Origin: Pseudomonas fluorescens
GTDB taxonomy: Bacteria; Pseudomonadota; Gammaproteobacteria; Pseudomonadales; Pseudomonadaceae
Direction of reading: 5' to 3'
Assembly: GCF_002837185.1 (NCBI RefSeq)
Contig: NZ_KZ478003.1
Location: 1-64,000, forward strand
Length of the DNA: 64,000 bases
The position numbers and the translations under genes are program-made. Position 1 is the first letter of the stretch; each line of letters opens with the position of its first letter. This document shows, in pieces, positions 44,608 through 54,661 of this stretch. Under the pieces are notes generated by a model, which was given only the letters and a program-made list of their open reading frames with translations, did not search any database and was not told where the DNA came from.

Positions 44608-46089
44608 ATGACGACTACCCAGCATGACCCGCAGCCCCTGCCAAACGCCGCCGACGCGTGCAGCATTCTCGACAACATCATTGCCCATACGTTGCTGAGT
44701 GCCGATGACGAGGCGTATAGCATTGCCAAGCGCGGTGTGTCGGCGTTTATCGAAGAACTGGTCAAGCCCCACAACCGCGAAGAACCGGTCAAGAAACGTC
44801 TGGTCGATCGGATGATCGCCGAGATTGATGCCAAACTCAGCCGGCAAATGGATGAGATTCTGCACCACCCGGAGTTCCAGGCACTGGAGTCGGCCTGGCG
44901 AGGGCTGCAACTGCTGGTCGAGCGCACCAACTTCCGTGAGAACATCAAGATAGAACTGCTGAATGTCTCGCGGCAGGACCTGTTGGACGATTTCGAAGAT
45001 TCCCCGGAAGTTACCCAGTCGGGGCTCTACAAGCACATCTACAGTGCCGAATACGGTCAGTTTGGCGGGCAGCCGGTAGGGGCGATCATCGCCAACTACT
45101 TCCTCTCGCCCAGCGCGCCTGATGTAAAACTCATGCAATACGTGGCGGGTGTTGCCGGTATGGCTCACGCCCCGTTCATCGCGGCCGCAGGGCCAGGTTT
45201 CTTCGGTCTGGAAAGCTTTACCGGCCTACCTGACCTCAAGGACCTCAGGGATCATTTCGAAGGCCCTCAGTTTGCCAAGTGGCAGAGCTTTCGCCAGAGC
45301 GAAGATGCTCGCTACATCGGCCTCACGGTACCGCGCTTTTTGCTGCGCACGCCGTACGACCCCCTTGAATGCCCGGTCAAAACCTTTGCCTACCGGGAAA
45401 CTGTGGTCAACAGCCACGAACACTACCTGTGGGGCAATACGGCGTACGCCTTCGCTACGCGCCTGACCGACAGCTTCGCGCGCTTTCGCTGGTGCCCCAA
45501 CATCATCGGGCCCCAGAGTGGGGGAGCGGTCGAGGACCTGCCGTTGCATCACTTCCAGAGCATGGGTGAGATTGAAACCAAGATTCCTACCGAGGTACTG
45601 GTTTCAGACCGGCGCGAATATGAGTTGGCGCAAGAAGGGTTCATCGCCCTGACCATGCGCAAGGGCAGTGACAATGCAGCCTTCTTTTCCGCCAGCTCCG
45701 TGCAGAAACCCAAGACGTTCGGCATCAGCGAAGAGGGCAAGGCAGCCGAACTGAACTACCGGCTGGGTACCCAGTTGCCTTACATGATGGTGGTCAATCG
45801 CCTGGCCCACTACCTCAAGGTTCTGCAACGTGAACAATTGGGCTCGTGGAAGGAACGGACCGACCTGGAGTTGGAACTCAACAAGTGGATTCGCCAATAC
45901 GTAGCGGATCAGGAGAATCCCAGTGCAGAAGTGCGCGGGCGGCGTCCACTGCGTGCAGCGCGCATTGTCGTCAGCGATGTCGAGGGTGACCCGGGCTGGT
46001 ACCGCGTCAGTTTGAGCGTACGGCCGCATTTCAAGTACATGGGGGCAGACTTCACCTTGTCCCTTGTCGGCAAGCTCGATAAAGAATGA
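44608..46089 (+). CDS. tssC: Type VI secretion sheath large subunit TssC
   Basis: A 493-aa VipB-family protein (EFQALESAWRGLQLLVERT; PEVTQSGLYKHIYSAEYGQFGG; AYAFATRLTDSFARFRWCPNI). Forms the sheath with TssB and is the ClpV-recycled subunit. The stop overlaps tssE by 4 bp. Confidence 0.96.
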   Translation: MTTTQHDPQPLPNAADACSILDNIIAHTLLSADDEAYSIAKRGVSAFIEELVKPHNREEPVKKRLVDRMIAEIDAKLSRQMDEILHHPEFQALESAWRGLQLLVERTNFRENIKIELLNVSRQDLLDDFEDSPEVTQSGLYKHIYSAEYGQFGGQPVGAIIANYFLSPSAPDVKLMQYVAGVAGMAHAPFIAAAGPGFFGLESFTGLPDLKDLRDHFEGPQFAKWQSFRQSEDARYIGLTVPRFLLRTPYDPLECPVKTFAYRETVVNSHEHYLWGNTAYAFATRLTDSFARFRWCPNIIGPQSGGAVEDLPLHHFQSMGEIETKIPTEVLVSDRREYELAQEGFIALTMRKGSDNAAFFSASSVQKPKTFGISEEGKAAELNYRLGTQLPYMMVVNRLAHYLKVLQREQLGSWKERTDLELELNKWIRQYVADQENPSAEVRGRRPLRAARIVVSDVEGDPGWYRVSLSVRPHFKYMGADFTLSLVGKLDKE

Positions 46090-46505
46090 GTCGAGGCCAG
46101 GGAATGCGCCACCACAGAAGCCTCTTCGAGCGCCTTGAGCCCGACGCGTCCGCCAGCGTGTGCCGCGTGACGTCCGTCGCCGCGCATTTGACGAAAATGC
46201 TCAGCACCCGTGCAGGCAGCGTCCAGACGCTGCCGGATTACGGCTTGCCTGATCTCAATGATATGCGGCTCAGCCTGCACGAATCCCTGACCCAGTCGCG
46301 GCTGCTGATCGAGCGCTTTATCCAGGCCTACGAACCACGGCTGGTGAATGTACGCGTCAGGGTGCTCCCCCGCGTGCACGAAACGTTGGTATTGGCCTTT
46401 GCCATTGATGCCGGACTGCTTATTGACGGTGGCACCCAATCTGTCGTGTTCCATGCGCGCCTGGCGGATGCAGGGCAAGTGGAGGTCTGCGCAGATGGCC
46501 TTTAA
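46086..46505 (+). CDS. tssE: Type VI secretion baseplate protein TssE (gp25-like)
   Basis: A 139-aa protein of the GPW/gp25 lysozyme-like fold (SLFERLEPD near the start; TRAGSVQTLPDYGLPDLND; YEPRLVNVRVRV). Baseplate wedge component. Starts within the tssC stop (ATGA) and overlaps tssF by 11 bp. Confidence 0.94.
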   Translation: MSRGQGMRHHRSLFERLEPDASASVCRVTSVAAHLTKMLSTRAGSVQTLPDYGLPDLNDMRLSLHESLTQSRLLIERFIQAYEPRLVNVRVRVLPRVHETLVLAFAIDAGLLIDGGTQSVVFHARLADAGQVEVCADGL

Positions 46506-48282
46506 CCGTTATTTTCAAAGCGAACTCAGTGCCCTGCGGCAACTCGGGCGGCGCTTTTCCGAGCGCAACCCGGCCCTGGCACCGTTTCTCGCCGAGGCCG
46601 GTCAGGACCCGGATGTGGAGCGCTTGCTGGAGGGCTTTGCGTTTCTGACCGCGCGCCTGCGTCAGAAGCTGGATGACGAGCTGCCTGAGCTGACGCATTC
46701 GTTGATGCATCTGTTATGGCCCAACTACATGCGGCCGATGCCTGCTTTGAGCATCCTGCAATTTGACCCGTTGAAGTGCGCCGGCCCCAGTGTTCGAGTG
46801 GCACGGGATACCGCCGTGGAAAGCCTGCCCATCAAGGGCGAACGTTGCCGTTTCAAAACCTGCTATGCCACCGATGTCATGCCGTTGCAACTGCGTAGCC
46901 TGGATTACACCTGCCAGGGTGCAGTGGACTGGTTGGACCTGCGCCTGACCATGAGCGCAGAGGGTAATTTCAGTGCGTTGGCATTCGATTCGTTGCGCCT
47001 GCACCTGGCCGGAGACCGCTATATCAGCCAAGGCCTGTACCTTGGCCTGTTGCGCCATCTGGACAGCATTCAGGTGCAGCTATTGGACCAGAGTGGTTCG
47101 CCGGTCAACGGGGTCGACGATCAGCCGGCCACGCTGCGGCTCAGCGCCAGCCAGGTCCGGCCGGTGGGTTTTGCACAGGAACACGCACTGATTCCCTACC
47201 CGCAAAACACCTTTTGTGGTTATCGCCACCTGCAGGAATATTTCACGTTTCCCGAGAAGTACCTGTTTGTCGATATCGAAGGGTTGGCTGCCCTCCATCG
47301 GTTTCCCCAGGAAATCCTCAAACAGGCACACGGCATGCTGTTGCGCTTCGAGCTGTGCGGCCAGGGCCGTGCGCTTGCACGCCCCACCCTGGACAACGTG
47401 AAGCTGTACTGCACGCCTATCGTCAACCTGTTCAATCACGATGCGATACCCATTCGGCTGGACGGAAAACAGGACGAATACCTCCTGTTGCCCGGGGAAT
47501 ACTCCCCTGGAAATGCCGGTGTGTTTTCGGTTGACCGTGTTACAGGATGGCGGCCCGGTGGCGTGGGGTATCAGACGTATGTGCCCTTTGAGTCCTTCGA
47601 GCATGACGGCGACCTGCAGACTGCGGGGGCGTCTCCCAGCTTCAGCATCCGTCAACGGCCTTCGGTACAGCATGACGGGCTGGCTACCTGGATAGGGTTT
47701 GACGGTCGTCGCGAGCAGGGCCCGGAAACCCTGTCGATCGAGCTGACGTGCACCAACGCAGGCCTGCCGCGACAGTTACGGGCCGGTGACATCAACCAGC
47801 CCGGCGAGCACACCCCCGAGTCGTTGACGTTTTGCAATATCACCGCGCCAACCGCGAGTTTTGCGCCGCCGCTGGACCAGGATTACCTCTGGAAGCTGAT
47901 CAGCAACATGTCGCTCAACTATCTGTCGTTGACCGATATCAACGCGCTGAGGGTGATTCTCGAAACCTACGATCTGCCGCGCTATCACGATCGACAGGCG
48001 CTGAACATCAGCCGGAAAAAGTTGGGCGCGCTGCGCTCCATCCAGCATGAAGCGGTTGACCGCTTGCACCGTGGCCTACCGATTCGCGGATTGCGCGTGG
48101 ACCTGACGGTGGACCCCCTGGGGTTTGCCGGCCAAGGCGATCTGTTTGTGTTTGCTTCGGTCCTCAATCAGTTCTTTGCGCTGTACGCCAGCCTCAATTC
48201 CTATCACGAGTTGCGAGTGATCAGCACACAAGGAGACGTGTATCTATGGCCGTTCCAGATGGGGCAGCAACCCCTGCTTTGA
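46495..48282 (+). CDS. tssF: Type VI secretion baseplate protein TssF
   Basis: A 595-aa VasA-family protein (FNRYFQSELSALRQLGRRFSERNPALAPFLAE; DPDVERLLEGFAFLTARLRQKLDDELPELTHSL). I chose ATG 46495 with GGAGGT 9 bases upstream inside tssE; the longer frame from 46348 has no family similarity. Builds the wedge with TssE, TssG and TssK. Confidence 0.95.
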   Translation: MAFNRYFQSELSALRQLGRRFSERNPALAPFLAEAGQDPDVERLLEGFAFLTARLRQKLDDELPELTHSLMHLLWPNYMRPMPALSILQFDPLKCAGPSVRVARDTAVESLPIKGERCRFKTCYATDVMPLQLRSLDYTCQGAVDWLDLRLTMSAEGNFSALAFDSLRLHLAGDRYISQGLYLGLLRHLDSIQVQLLDQSGSPVNGVDDQPATLRLSASQVRPVGFAQEHALIPYPQNTFCGYRHLQEYFTFPEKYLFVDIEGLAALHRFPQEILKQAHGMLLRFELCGQGRALARPTLDNVKLYCTPIVNLFNHDAIPIRLDGKQDEYLLLPGEYSPGNAGVFSVDRVTGWRPGGVGYQTYVPFESFEHDGDLQTAGASPSFSIRQRPSVQHDGLATWIGFDGRREQGPETLSIELTCTNAGLPRQLRAGDINQPGEHTPESLTFCNITAPTASFAPPLDQDYLWKLISNMSLNYLSLTDINALRVILETYDLPRYHDRQALNISRKKLGALRSIQHEAVDRLHRGLPIRGLRVDLTVDPLGFAGQGDLFVFASVLNQFFALYASLNSYHELRVISTQGDVYLWPFQMGQQPLL

Positions 48283-49253
48283 CTCGGCTGTGCCGTGTCA
48301 TCCGCGAATACACGCTGTTCCAGGCGGTGGTGCAGGTGGTCGCACGCTTACGCGAAGCCCATCCACGGCTGGATGAGGATGCGCTGTACGACCTGCTGGA
48401 ATTCCAGGCCAATCCAGGCCTGGGGTTTGCAGGACACGATATCGATCACGTGGCGTTTTTCATCGACCACGGGACCTTGCGTGCGCGCCTGCGCATCAAT
48501 GTGCTGGGGTTGTTCGGCGCGGGTTCACCATTGCCCGCGTTTTATGCTGAGCAGGCATTGGCGGAACGAGCGGGTGGCAATCCCACGCGCGATTTCCTCG
48601 ATGTGTTCCACCACCGACTGCACCGCCTGATGTTACCGATCTGGCGGAAATACCGTTACCCGGCCTGTTTCCAACAGGGCGCCCGTGATGGGTTTTCACA
48701 GCAGATGTTTGCGCTGATCGGCCTCGGCAGTCACGCGATACGAGGGGCCTCGCGTCTCGATTGCAAGCGCTTGTTGCCTTACCTCGGGCTGCTGAGCCTG
48801 CGAACGCACTCGGCGACGTTGATCGAGACCGTCCTGCGGTATTACTTCAAACATGCCTCGGTGTTCATCGAGCAATGGGTCGCACGCACGGTGGACGTTG
48901 CGCAGTCGCAGTGCAATGACTTGGGCCGCGCCAACTGTGAGCTTGGCCAGGACCTGGTGTTGGGGCGCCGGATCGCTGACCGCAGCGGCAAGTTCAGGGT
49001 GCATATCACGGCGTTGGGTTGGCAGCGTTTTCACGATTTTCTCCCCACGGGAACGGCGTATGCCCCGGCGTGTTCGCTGGTGCGTTTAACCGCGCCGGAT
49101 GCGCTGCAATTTGACCTGCGCCTGGTGCTGGCGGCCGGCGAAATCCGGGCGCTGCACATCGGCGCAAACAATGTGTGCCGCCTGGGTTGGACCACGTGGC
49201 TGGACCATGAGCGAGCCGAGGGTGCGATCACACTCGACGGGCATTTTCATTAA
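48246..49253 (+). CDS. tssG: Type VI secretion baseplate protein TssG
   Basis: A 335-aa VasB-family protein (RLREAHPRLDEDALYDLLEFQANPGLGF; LPAFYAEQALAERAGGNPTRDFLDVFHHRL). Overlaps tssF by 37 bp with its AAGGAGA site inside tssF. Wedge partner of TssF. Confidence 0.94.
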   Translation: MAVPDGAATPALTRLCRVIREYTLFQAVVQVVARLREAHPRLDEDALYDLLEFQANPGLGFAGHDIDHVAFFIDHGTLRARLRINVLGLFGAGSPLPAFYAEQALAERAGGNPTRDFLDVFHHRLHRLMLPIWRKYRYPACFQQGARDGFSQQMFALIGLGSHAIRGASRLDCKRLLPYLGLLSLRTHSATLIETVLRYYFKHASVFIEQWVARTVDVAQSQCNDLGRANCELGQDLVLGRRIADRSGKFRVHITALGWQRFHDFLPTGTAYAPACSLVRLTAPDALQFDLRLVLAAGEIRALHIGANNVCRLGWTTWLDHERAEGAITLDGHFH

Positions 49254-49265
49254 GGATTGATGAGC

Positions 49266-51704
49266 ATGATTAATGTGGACCTGCAACAACTGATCCGCAC
49301 GCTGACGGACCAGACCCGCTGTGACCTCACGCGTTCTGCCGAGCGCTGCATGACAAGAGGCGGCCATGAAGTGTTAGTGGAGGATCTGCTCCTGGCCCTG
49401 CTCGAGCATCCCGCCGGGCTGATGGTCAAGGCATTGTCCGATGCCGGCATTCCCGTGGGCGAACTGCAGTCAGCCTTGCAGCCCAGGAGTGAGCAGAGCG
49501 CTACACGCAATCCGGTGTTCGCCCAGGCCCTGGTGCTGTGGTTACAACAAGCGTTGATCATTGCGCACGTGGAGTTGGGTCAACGTTTCGTCGATCACGG
49601 CGCCCTGTTGCTGGCACTTTTACAGCACCCGCTGGAACACGCGGGCAGCGGGTATTACGCCGTGCTCAGCCGCCTTGACACGGGCAGGCTGCGGGATTTC
49701 CTGAAGAGCCAGCCCAGCGAGAACCAGCCGATTGCCAACGAGTCGCTGTTGCAACGCTTTACCCAGGACCTCACCCGGCAGGCCCGTGAGGGCCGGATAG
49801 ACCCCGTGCTGTGTCGTGAGCGTGAAATACGCCAGTTGATCGATATTCTGCTGCGCCGGCGCAAGAACAACCCGATTCTTGTGGGGGAGGCCGGGGTAGG
49901 GAAAACCGCGATCGTCGAAGGACTTGCGTTGCAGATCGTCGCGTTGCAAGTGCCCGAGGCCCTTAAAGCGGTTCGCGTGCTGACCCTCGATATGGGCCTG
50001 CTGCAAGCGGGGGCCGGCCTCAAAGGCGAGTTCGAGCGGCGTCTCAAAGGGGTAATCGATGAAGTGAACGCATCGCCGGAGCCGGTGATCCTGTTTATCG
50101 ACGAAGCCCATACCCTGGTTGGCGCTGGCGGCCAGCCGGGAGGCCTGGACGCGGCCAACCTGCTCAAGCCGGCGCTGGCTCGCGGCGCGCTGCGTACGAT
50201 TGCCGCCACGACCTGGTCGGAATACAAGCAGTACATCGAAAAGGACCCGGCCCTGGCGCGGCGGTTCCAGCCGGTACTGGTCGCGCAACCCGGTGTCGAG
50301 CAGGCGGTGTCGATTCTGCGGGGACTGGTGCCTGCCTATGAAGCGAGTCATGGCGTGTACGTGCGTGATGATGCGGTGGTGGCGGCCGCTCGCATGAGTG
50401 CACGCTATCTTGCAGGCCGACAACTGCCGGACAAGGCAGTGGACGTGCTGGATACCGCCTGTGCCAGTGTTCGCACGCGTCAGGCCATGCCGCCGCAGGC
50501 ATTGCAGGCGCTACGCACCGAACTGATCGAGGGTCAGCGGCAGGCGCGGGCGCTGGGTCGAGACGCCGAGCTCGGTTTGCCGGTGGACGCACAGGCCTTG
50601 CAGGCGTTGACGCTGCGCCTGGAAACCCTTGAGCACGAGCGCCTGGCACTTGAGCGGCGCTGGCTTGAGCGGGGTGAGCAGCCGTCGGCTAAACCTGAGG
50701 TATGCCCGCGTGGCGTAGCGCAAGTCATCAGCGCGTGGACCGGTATTCCCACCGAGCAGTTGGCCCTGGAACAAAACGAAAAAGTCCTGGGGTTTGCCGA
50801 GGCTCTGCGCGCGCGCGTGCTTGGGCAGGAACACGCGGTGCAGGCCCTGGATCGCGCCATGCGCGCGGTCGCCGCTGGGCTTGACAAGGTCGATGCGCCT
50901 GTCGGGGTGTTTCTACTGGTGGGGCCAAGCGGTGTCGGCAAGACCGAAACGGCACTGGCGCTGGCCGATCTCTTGTACGGCGGTGAGCAGTTCGTTACCA
51001 CGATCAATATGTCGGAATATCAGGAGAAGCACGCGCTTTCCCGATTGATCGGCGCGCCGCCGGGTTATGTCGGTTATGGCGAAGGCGGGGTATTAACGGA
51101 AGCCGTACGCCAGCGTCCCTATTCGGTGGTGCTGCTCGACGAGGTGGAAAAAGCGGACCCGCAGGTATTGAACCTGTTTTACCAGGTGTTCGACAAAGGC
51201 CGTGCCAATGATGGCGAAGGGCGGGAAATCGACTTTCGCAACACCGTGCTGCTGATGACTTCCAACTTGGCAAGCGACTGTATCGACGCGCTTTGCGCAG
51301 ACGGTCAACGACCTGATCCCCAAGTGCTGCAAGACGCGATCTATCCAGTACTGCGTGCCCACTTCAAGCCCGCATTGCTCGCCCGCATGCGTGTCGTACC
51401 GTATTACCCGATTGGGGAAAAGGTGCTGCACGAGGTCGCCGCACTCAAACTGGCGAGCCTTGGCCAGCGGCTGCACCAACGTCAACTGGCGTTCACCTGG
51501 ACGCCTGGATTGGTGGCGCACATGGCCGAGCGTTGCGCTGACGGCGACAGCGGTGCGCGGTTCATCGACCAGTGGATCGAGCGGCATTTATTACCGCAGA
51601 TGGTGGATGGTCTGCTCGACGCCATGGCCGCGGACGCACCGGTTGTCTCGGTGCATGCCCGATTGGATGGCAACGGCCAGCCCGTCTGTGAGTTCAGCCA
51701 ATGA
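49266..51704 (+). CDS. tssH: Type VI secretion ATPase TssH (ClpV)
   Basis: An 812-aa Clp/Hsp100 protein: N-domain (MINVDLQQLIRTLTDQTRCDL), first AAA+ with Walker A GEAGVGKTA near residue 206, second with GPSGVGKTE near 552. It disassembles contracted TssBC sheath. I chose ATG 49266, eight bases after AAGGA; ATG 49260 and TTG 49257 are alternatives. The coiled-coil middle is short, as in ClpV compared with ClpB. Confidence 0.95.
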   Translation: MINVDLQQLIRTLTDQTRCDLTRSAERCMTRGGHEVLVEDLLLALLEHPAGLMVKALSDAGIPVGELQSALQPRSEQSATRNPVFAQALVLWLQQALIIAHVELGQRFVDHGALLLALLQHPLEHAGSGYYAVLSRLDTGRLRDFLKSQPSENQPIANESLLQRFTQDLTRQAREGRIDPVLCREREIRQLIDILLRRRKNNPILVGEAGVGKTAIVEGLALQIVALQVPEALKAVRVLTLDMGLLQAGAGLKGEFERRLKGVIDEVNASPEPVILFIDEAHTLVGAGGQPGGLDAANLLKPALARGALRTIAATTWSEYKQYIEKDPALARRFQPVLVAQPGVEQAVSILRGLVPAYEASHGVYVRDDAVVAAARMSARYLAGRQLPDKAVDVLDTACASVRTRQAMPPQALQALRTELIEGQRQARALGRDAELGLPVDAQALQALTLRLETLEHERLALERRWLERGEQPSAKPEVCPRGVAQVISAWTGIPTEQLALEQNEKVLGFAEALRARVLGQEHAVQALDRAMRAVAAGLDKVDAPVGVFLLVGPSGVGKTETALALADLLYGGEQFVTTINMSEYQEKHALSRLIGAPPGYVGYGEGGVLTEAVRQRPYSVVLLDEVEKADPQVLNLFYQVFDKGRANDGEGREIDFRNTVLLMTSNLASDCIDALCADGQRPDPQVLQDAIYPVLRAHFKPALLARMRVVPYYPIGEKVLHEVAALKLASLGQRLHQRQLAFTWTPGLVAHMAERCADGDSGARFIDQWIERHLLPQMVDGLLDAMAADAPVVSVHARLDGNGQPVCEFSQ

Positions 51705-53233
51705 CCGGAAAAAGCCTTGAGCAACTGCCTGACCCGCTTGCCCATGCCCGCGCCATGCTCGACTGTTTCACGCGAATAGGCCTGGACACCGACGTCGCTT
51801 CATTGCCCGGCGTGTGCGTTTCGGCTGCGGCACACATGAGCCACTGTGAACTGAGCCAGTTGTACCGGCTCGATGAAGGAACTGGTCGGCTTGATCTGAT
51901 CGCCCAGCACCTGAGCACGACACCCTCGTTGGAGGTTGCGGCTGCAGCTATCGATCTGCTGCAGGTGCCTTTGCTGCGCGACACCGTGAACCAGGGCGTT
52001 GCCGTCGATGTGGAAGATGGGCAAAACAGTCCCTACGACATGGCTTTTTTGCCGGTGCTCGCGTCACCTTGGCGCGCCATGTTGAGTGTGCCGCTGTTCA
52101 ACCGCCTCAATGCAGTCACGGGCGTGCTCCTATGCGCCGCTCAACGCCCGGCGCCGTTACGAGGATACGCGTGCTCGCTGGGCCAGTTCGGCAGCTTCGC
52201 CTTGCACCAATTGGCTCTGTTGCGCAGCCTGCGGTGGGTGCCGGCTGTTGCACCGCAAGGACACGAACAGTCGCTGGCCGGTACTTATGGCCTGATTGGC
52301 AGCAGCACAGCGATGGCCCAGACCTGCCAATTGATCGGCAAGGTGCTGCATACCCCTTATACCGTCCTGCTGCGGGGAGAAACCGGCACCGGCAAAGAAG
52401 TGGTGGCTCGGGCCATCCACCTGGCAGGGCCGCGTGCGGCCAAGGCGTTTGTGGTGCAGAACTGCGCGGCGTTCCCGGAAGGCTTGTTGGAGAGTGAGCT
52501 GTTCGGCTACCGAAAAGGCGCGTTCACCGGTGCCGAGCGCAACTATGCCGGGCTGTTCGACGCCGCGCATGGCGGCACTCTACTGCTGGATGAAATCGGC
52601 GACATGCCGCTGTCCCTGCAAGCGAAGCTATTGCGGGTATTGCAGGAAGGCGAGGTTCGTCCATTGGGCGCCAGTGCAGCGCACAAAGTTGATGTGCGTA
52701 TCATCGCGGCCACTCACCGCGACCTGGCAGCCATGGTCGCCGAAGGCCGCTTTCGCGAAGACCTTTATTACCGGCTTGCCCAGTTCCCCATCCACTTGCC
52801 CGCCTTGCGTGAGCGGGACGGAGATGTGCTGCAACTGGCACGCCATTTCGCCGTCAAGGCGTGCGCAAGCCTGGGGAGGACACCTGTGCAATGGTCGAAT
52901 ATCGCCCTTGATCAACTGTCGAGTCATCCCTTTCCCGGCAACGTGCGTGAACTCAAATGCCTGGTGGAGCGAGCGGTGCTGTTGTGTGACGACGACGTGA
53001 TTCTGCCGGTGCACCTGTCGCTGCCCCAGGCACCGGCCGCTACCGCCGTTGATGATGTAACGCTGCGCCAGCGTATGGAACGGGTAGAGCGGGTGTTCCT
53101 GCTCGATTGCCTGCACAAGAATCGTGGCAACCGAACCCGTACCGCCCGTGAACTGGGTGTTGCACGGCGCACGCTGCTGTACCGGCTGGCGCGCTTGAAC
53201 ATTGCCTGCGGCGATGCCCGTGGGGAGCGTTGA
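51701..53233 (+). CDS. sfa2: T6SS-linked sigma54-dependent activator (Sfa2-like)
   Basis: A 510-aa enhancer-binding protein: N-terminal GAF-like sensor region (residues about 20-190), AAA+ domain with Walker A GETGTGKE near 225, GAFTGA near 272 and Walker B TLLLDEIGD, then a Fis-type HTH (RTARELGVARRTLLYRL) at the end. Its place directly after clpV equals sfa2 in HSI-2. It is encoded inside the operon it probably activates, which predicts positive autoregulation. Overlaps tssH by 4 bp. Confidence 0.92.
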   Translation: MTGKSLEQLPDPLAHARAMLDCFTRIGLDTDVASLPGVCVSAAAHMSHCELSQLYRLDEGTGRLDLIAQHLSTTPSLEVAAAAIDLLQVPLLRDTVNQGVAVDVEDGQNSPYDMAFLPVLASPWRAMLSVPLFNRLNAVTGVLLCAAQRPAPLRGYACSLGQFGSFALHQLALLRSLRWVPAVAPQGHEQSLAGTYGLIGSSTAMAQTCQLIGKVLHTPYTVLLRGETGTGKEVVARAIHLAGPRAAKAFVVQNCAAFPEGLLESELFGYRKGAFTGAERNYAGLFDAAHGGTLLLDEIGDMPLSLQAKLLRVLQEGEVRPLGASAAHKVDVRIIAATHRDLAAMVAEGRFREDLYYRLAQFPIHLPALRERDGDVLQLARHFAVKACASLGRTPVQWSNIALDQLSSHPFPGNVRELKCLVERAVLLCDDDVILPVHLSLPQAPAATAVDDVTLRQRMERVERVFLLDCLHKNRGNRTRTARELGVARRTLLYRLARLNIACGDARGER

Positions 53234-53313
53234 ACGGTGTATCTGAAGATTGCCGAGATCATCGCCGCCGCCATCGATAGGCGTCGGCATGCCTTTCACC
53301 GAGGAGAAACCTG

Positions 53314-53445
53314 ATGCTTGATCGTCCCCGGCACCTCATCGTGCTTGTGCTGTGTCTGCTTGGCGGTTGTAACGCCAACTATGTATTCGATGACGCCCAA
53401 TACCGGCCTTTGGGTGAGCCTCAGGCAGTGATCCGTGGCCGCTGA
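53314..53445 (+). CDS. Small T6SS-linked lipoprotein (43 aa, HSI-2 OrfX position)
   Basis: A 43-residue product with a hydrophobic signal (HLIVLVLCLLGGC) ending in a lipobox LGGC, so Cys19 would be lipidated; the mature part is only 25 residues (ending AVIRGR). GAGGAG lies 6-10 bases upstream of the ATG. Its position between the sigma54 activator and fha is that of the small unnamed gene orfX in HSI-2. It is short enough to be missed by most gene callers. Function unknown; an envelope accessory of the TssJLM complex is one possibility. Confidence 0.72.
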   Translation: MLDRPRHLIVLVLCLLGGCNANYVFDDAQYRPLGEPQAVIRGR

Positions 53446-53465
53446 GCAGAGGAGGGAGCCTGACC

Positions 53466-54656
53466 ATGCAACTCGTGTTTGAAGTATGTGAGGCCGCAGG
53501 CGCCAGTCCTGCGTCCACGGTGCGCAAGGTGTTTGACGGCGTCGGCGGCGTGATTGGCCGTGGCTCCGGCTGTGACTGGGTAATCCACGATCCCAGCCGC
53601 TTGCTCTCAAGCCACCATGCCCTGGTGGGTTGCCGGGAAGGACGTTACTTTCTCACCGATATCAGCAGCAACGGTATCGGCATGCCAAGCAGTGGTGAGC
53701 GACTGCGCAAGGGGCAGGCGCGACTGATCGAGGAGGGCGATGTATTCGAGCTGGGGACGTTGTCGATACGCGCGCGGTTGATTGAACCCGCTCAACCCTT
53801 TGATGAACTGCCGATCAGCACGGGTATACCGATTCCCGATGACGCTTTCCTGGCGCTGGACCCGTTGCAGGCGCTGGACCTTGAGCACCAGCGGCATAGC
53901 GTCTCGGATGAGCTGGCGGCGTTGAGTGCAGGCGTCGGCGAACTCGGGGCATGGGCTGATCGGTATGCCGCCGACCGCGAGCATGTGGCGATGCCGCGCA
54001 GGGTTGATCCCCTCAGGGAGATGCCCGTGGCTGAATCTGTCGCGATGGCAGCCTCGTCCGACGAGGTCTTCTGGATCGCGTTCGCTGCGGCGCTGGGGCT
54101 CGACCTGGACAGGCTTGACAGTGCTGCCCGAGAGGCGCTGGCGATCAAGGTGGCGCGCTTGTTTCGGCTGGAGGTAGAACGACTGCAAAGCAGCCTGCGC
54201 ACCTGTGAACAATTGCAAGGCGAACTGGCAACGCTGCCTGTCGACGCGTTGCGCACCGCCCACAACCCCTTGCACAACTGTGTCGATACCGACGCGGCCT
54301 TAACCGCGATATTGGACATGGCGCAGGTGGCCCCGCTGTCTGGCGAACAGGCGATCGCCCAGGCTCACTGGGCGCTTCAGGTGCATCAGGTCGCGTTGCT
54401 GAGCGCCTGCCGCAGTACGCTGCGTAACGCTCGAGCCGCTTTCGCCCCAGGCCATTTACTGGCGTGTGCCGAATTTCAGGAAGCAGCCCCCCGATGGTTT
54501 TCCGACGGCGCGCGCTGGCGGGCATACCTGCGTCACTACCGGCGCCTGGTGGCGGATGAGCAGTCCGACGAGCGACCGCTGGGCAGCGACTTCGTCAGGG
54601 CCTATGAGGAACAGGTGCGCCTGATCTCAACCCTGCACAACGATTATCCAGGATGA
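53466..54656 (+). CDS. tagH: Type VI FHA-domain protein TagH/Fha
   Basis: A 396-aa protein with an N-terminal FHA domain (about residues 20-95: GRGSGCDWVIHDPSRLLSSHHALV) that binds phosphothreonine, and a C-terminal TagH-type helical region (about 195-390). With the PP2C phosphatase and kinase at the operon end it forms the threonine-phosphorylation switch of T6SS assembly. GGAGGGAG precedes the ATG. Confidence 0.92.
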   Translation: MQLVFEVCEAAGASPASTVRKVFDGVGGVIGRGSGCDWVIHDPSRLLSSHHALVGCREGRYFLTDISSNGIGMPSSGERLRKGQARLIEEGDVFELGTLSIRARLIEPAQPFDELPISTGIPIPDDAFLALDPLQALDLEHQRHSVSDELAALSAGVGELGAWADRYAADREHVAMPRRVDPLREMPVAESVAMAASSDEVFWIAFAAALGLDLDRLDSAAREALAIKVARLFRLEVERLQSSLRTCEQLQGELATLPVDALRTAHNPLHNCVDTDAALTAILDMAQVAPLSGEQAIAQAHWALQVHQVALLSACRSTLRNARAAFAPGHLLACAEFQEAAPRWFSDGARWRAYLRHYRRLVADEQSDERPLGSDFVRAYEEQVRLISTLHNDYPG

Positions 54657-54661
54657 TATTC

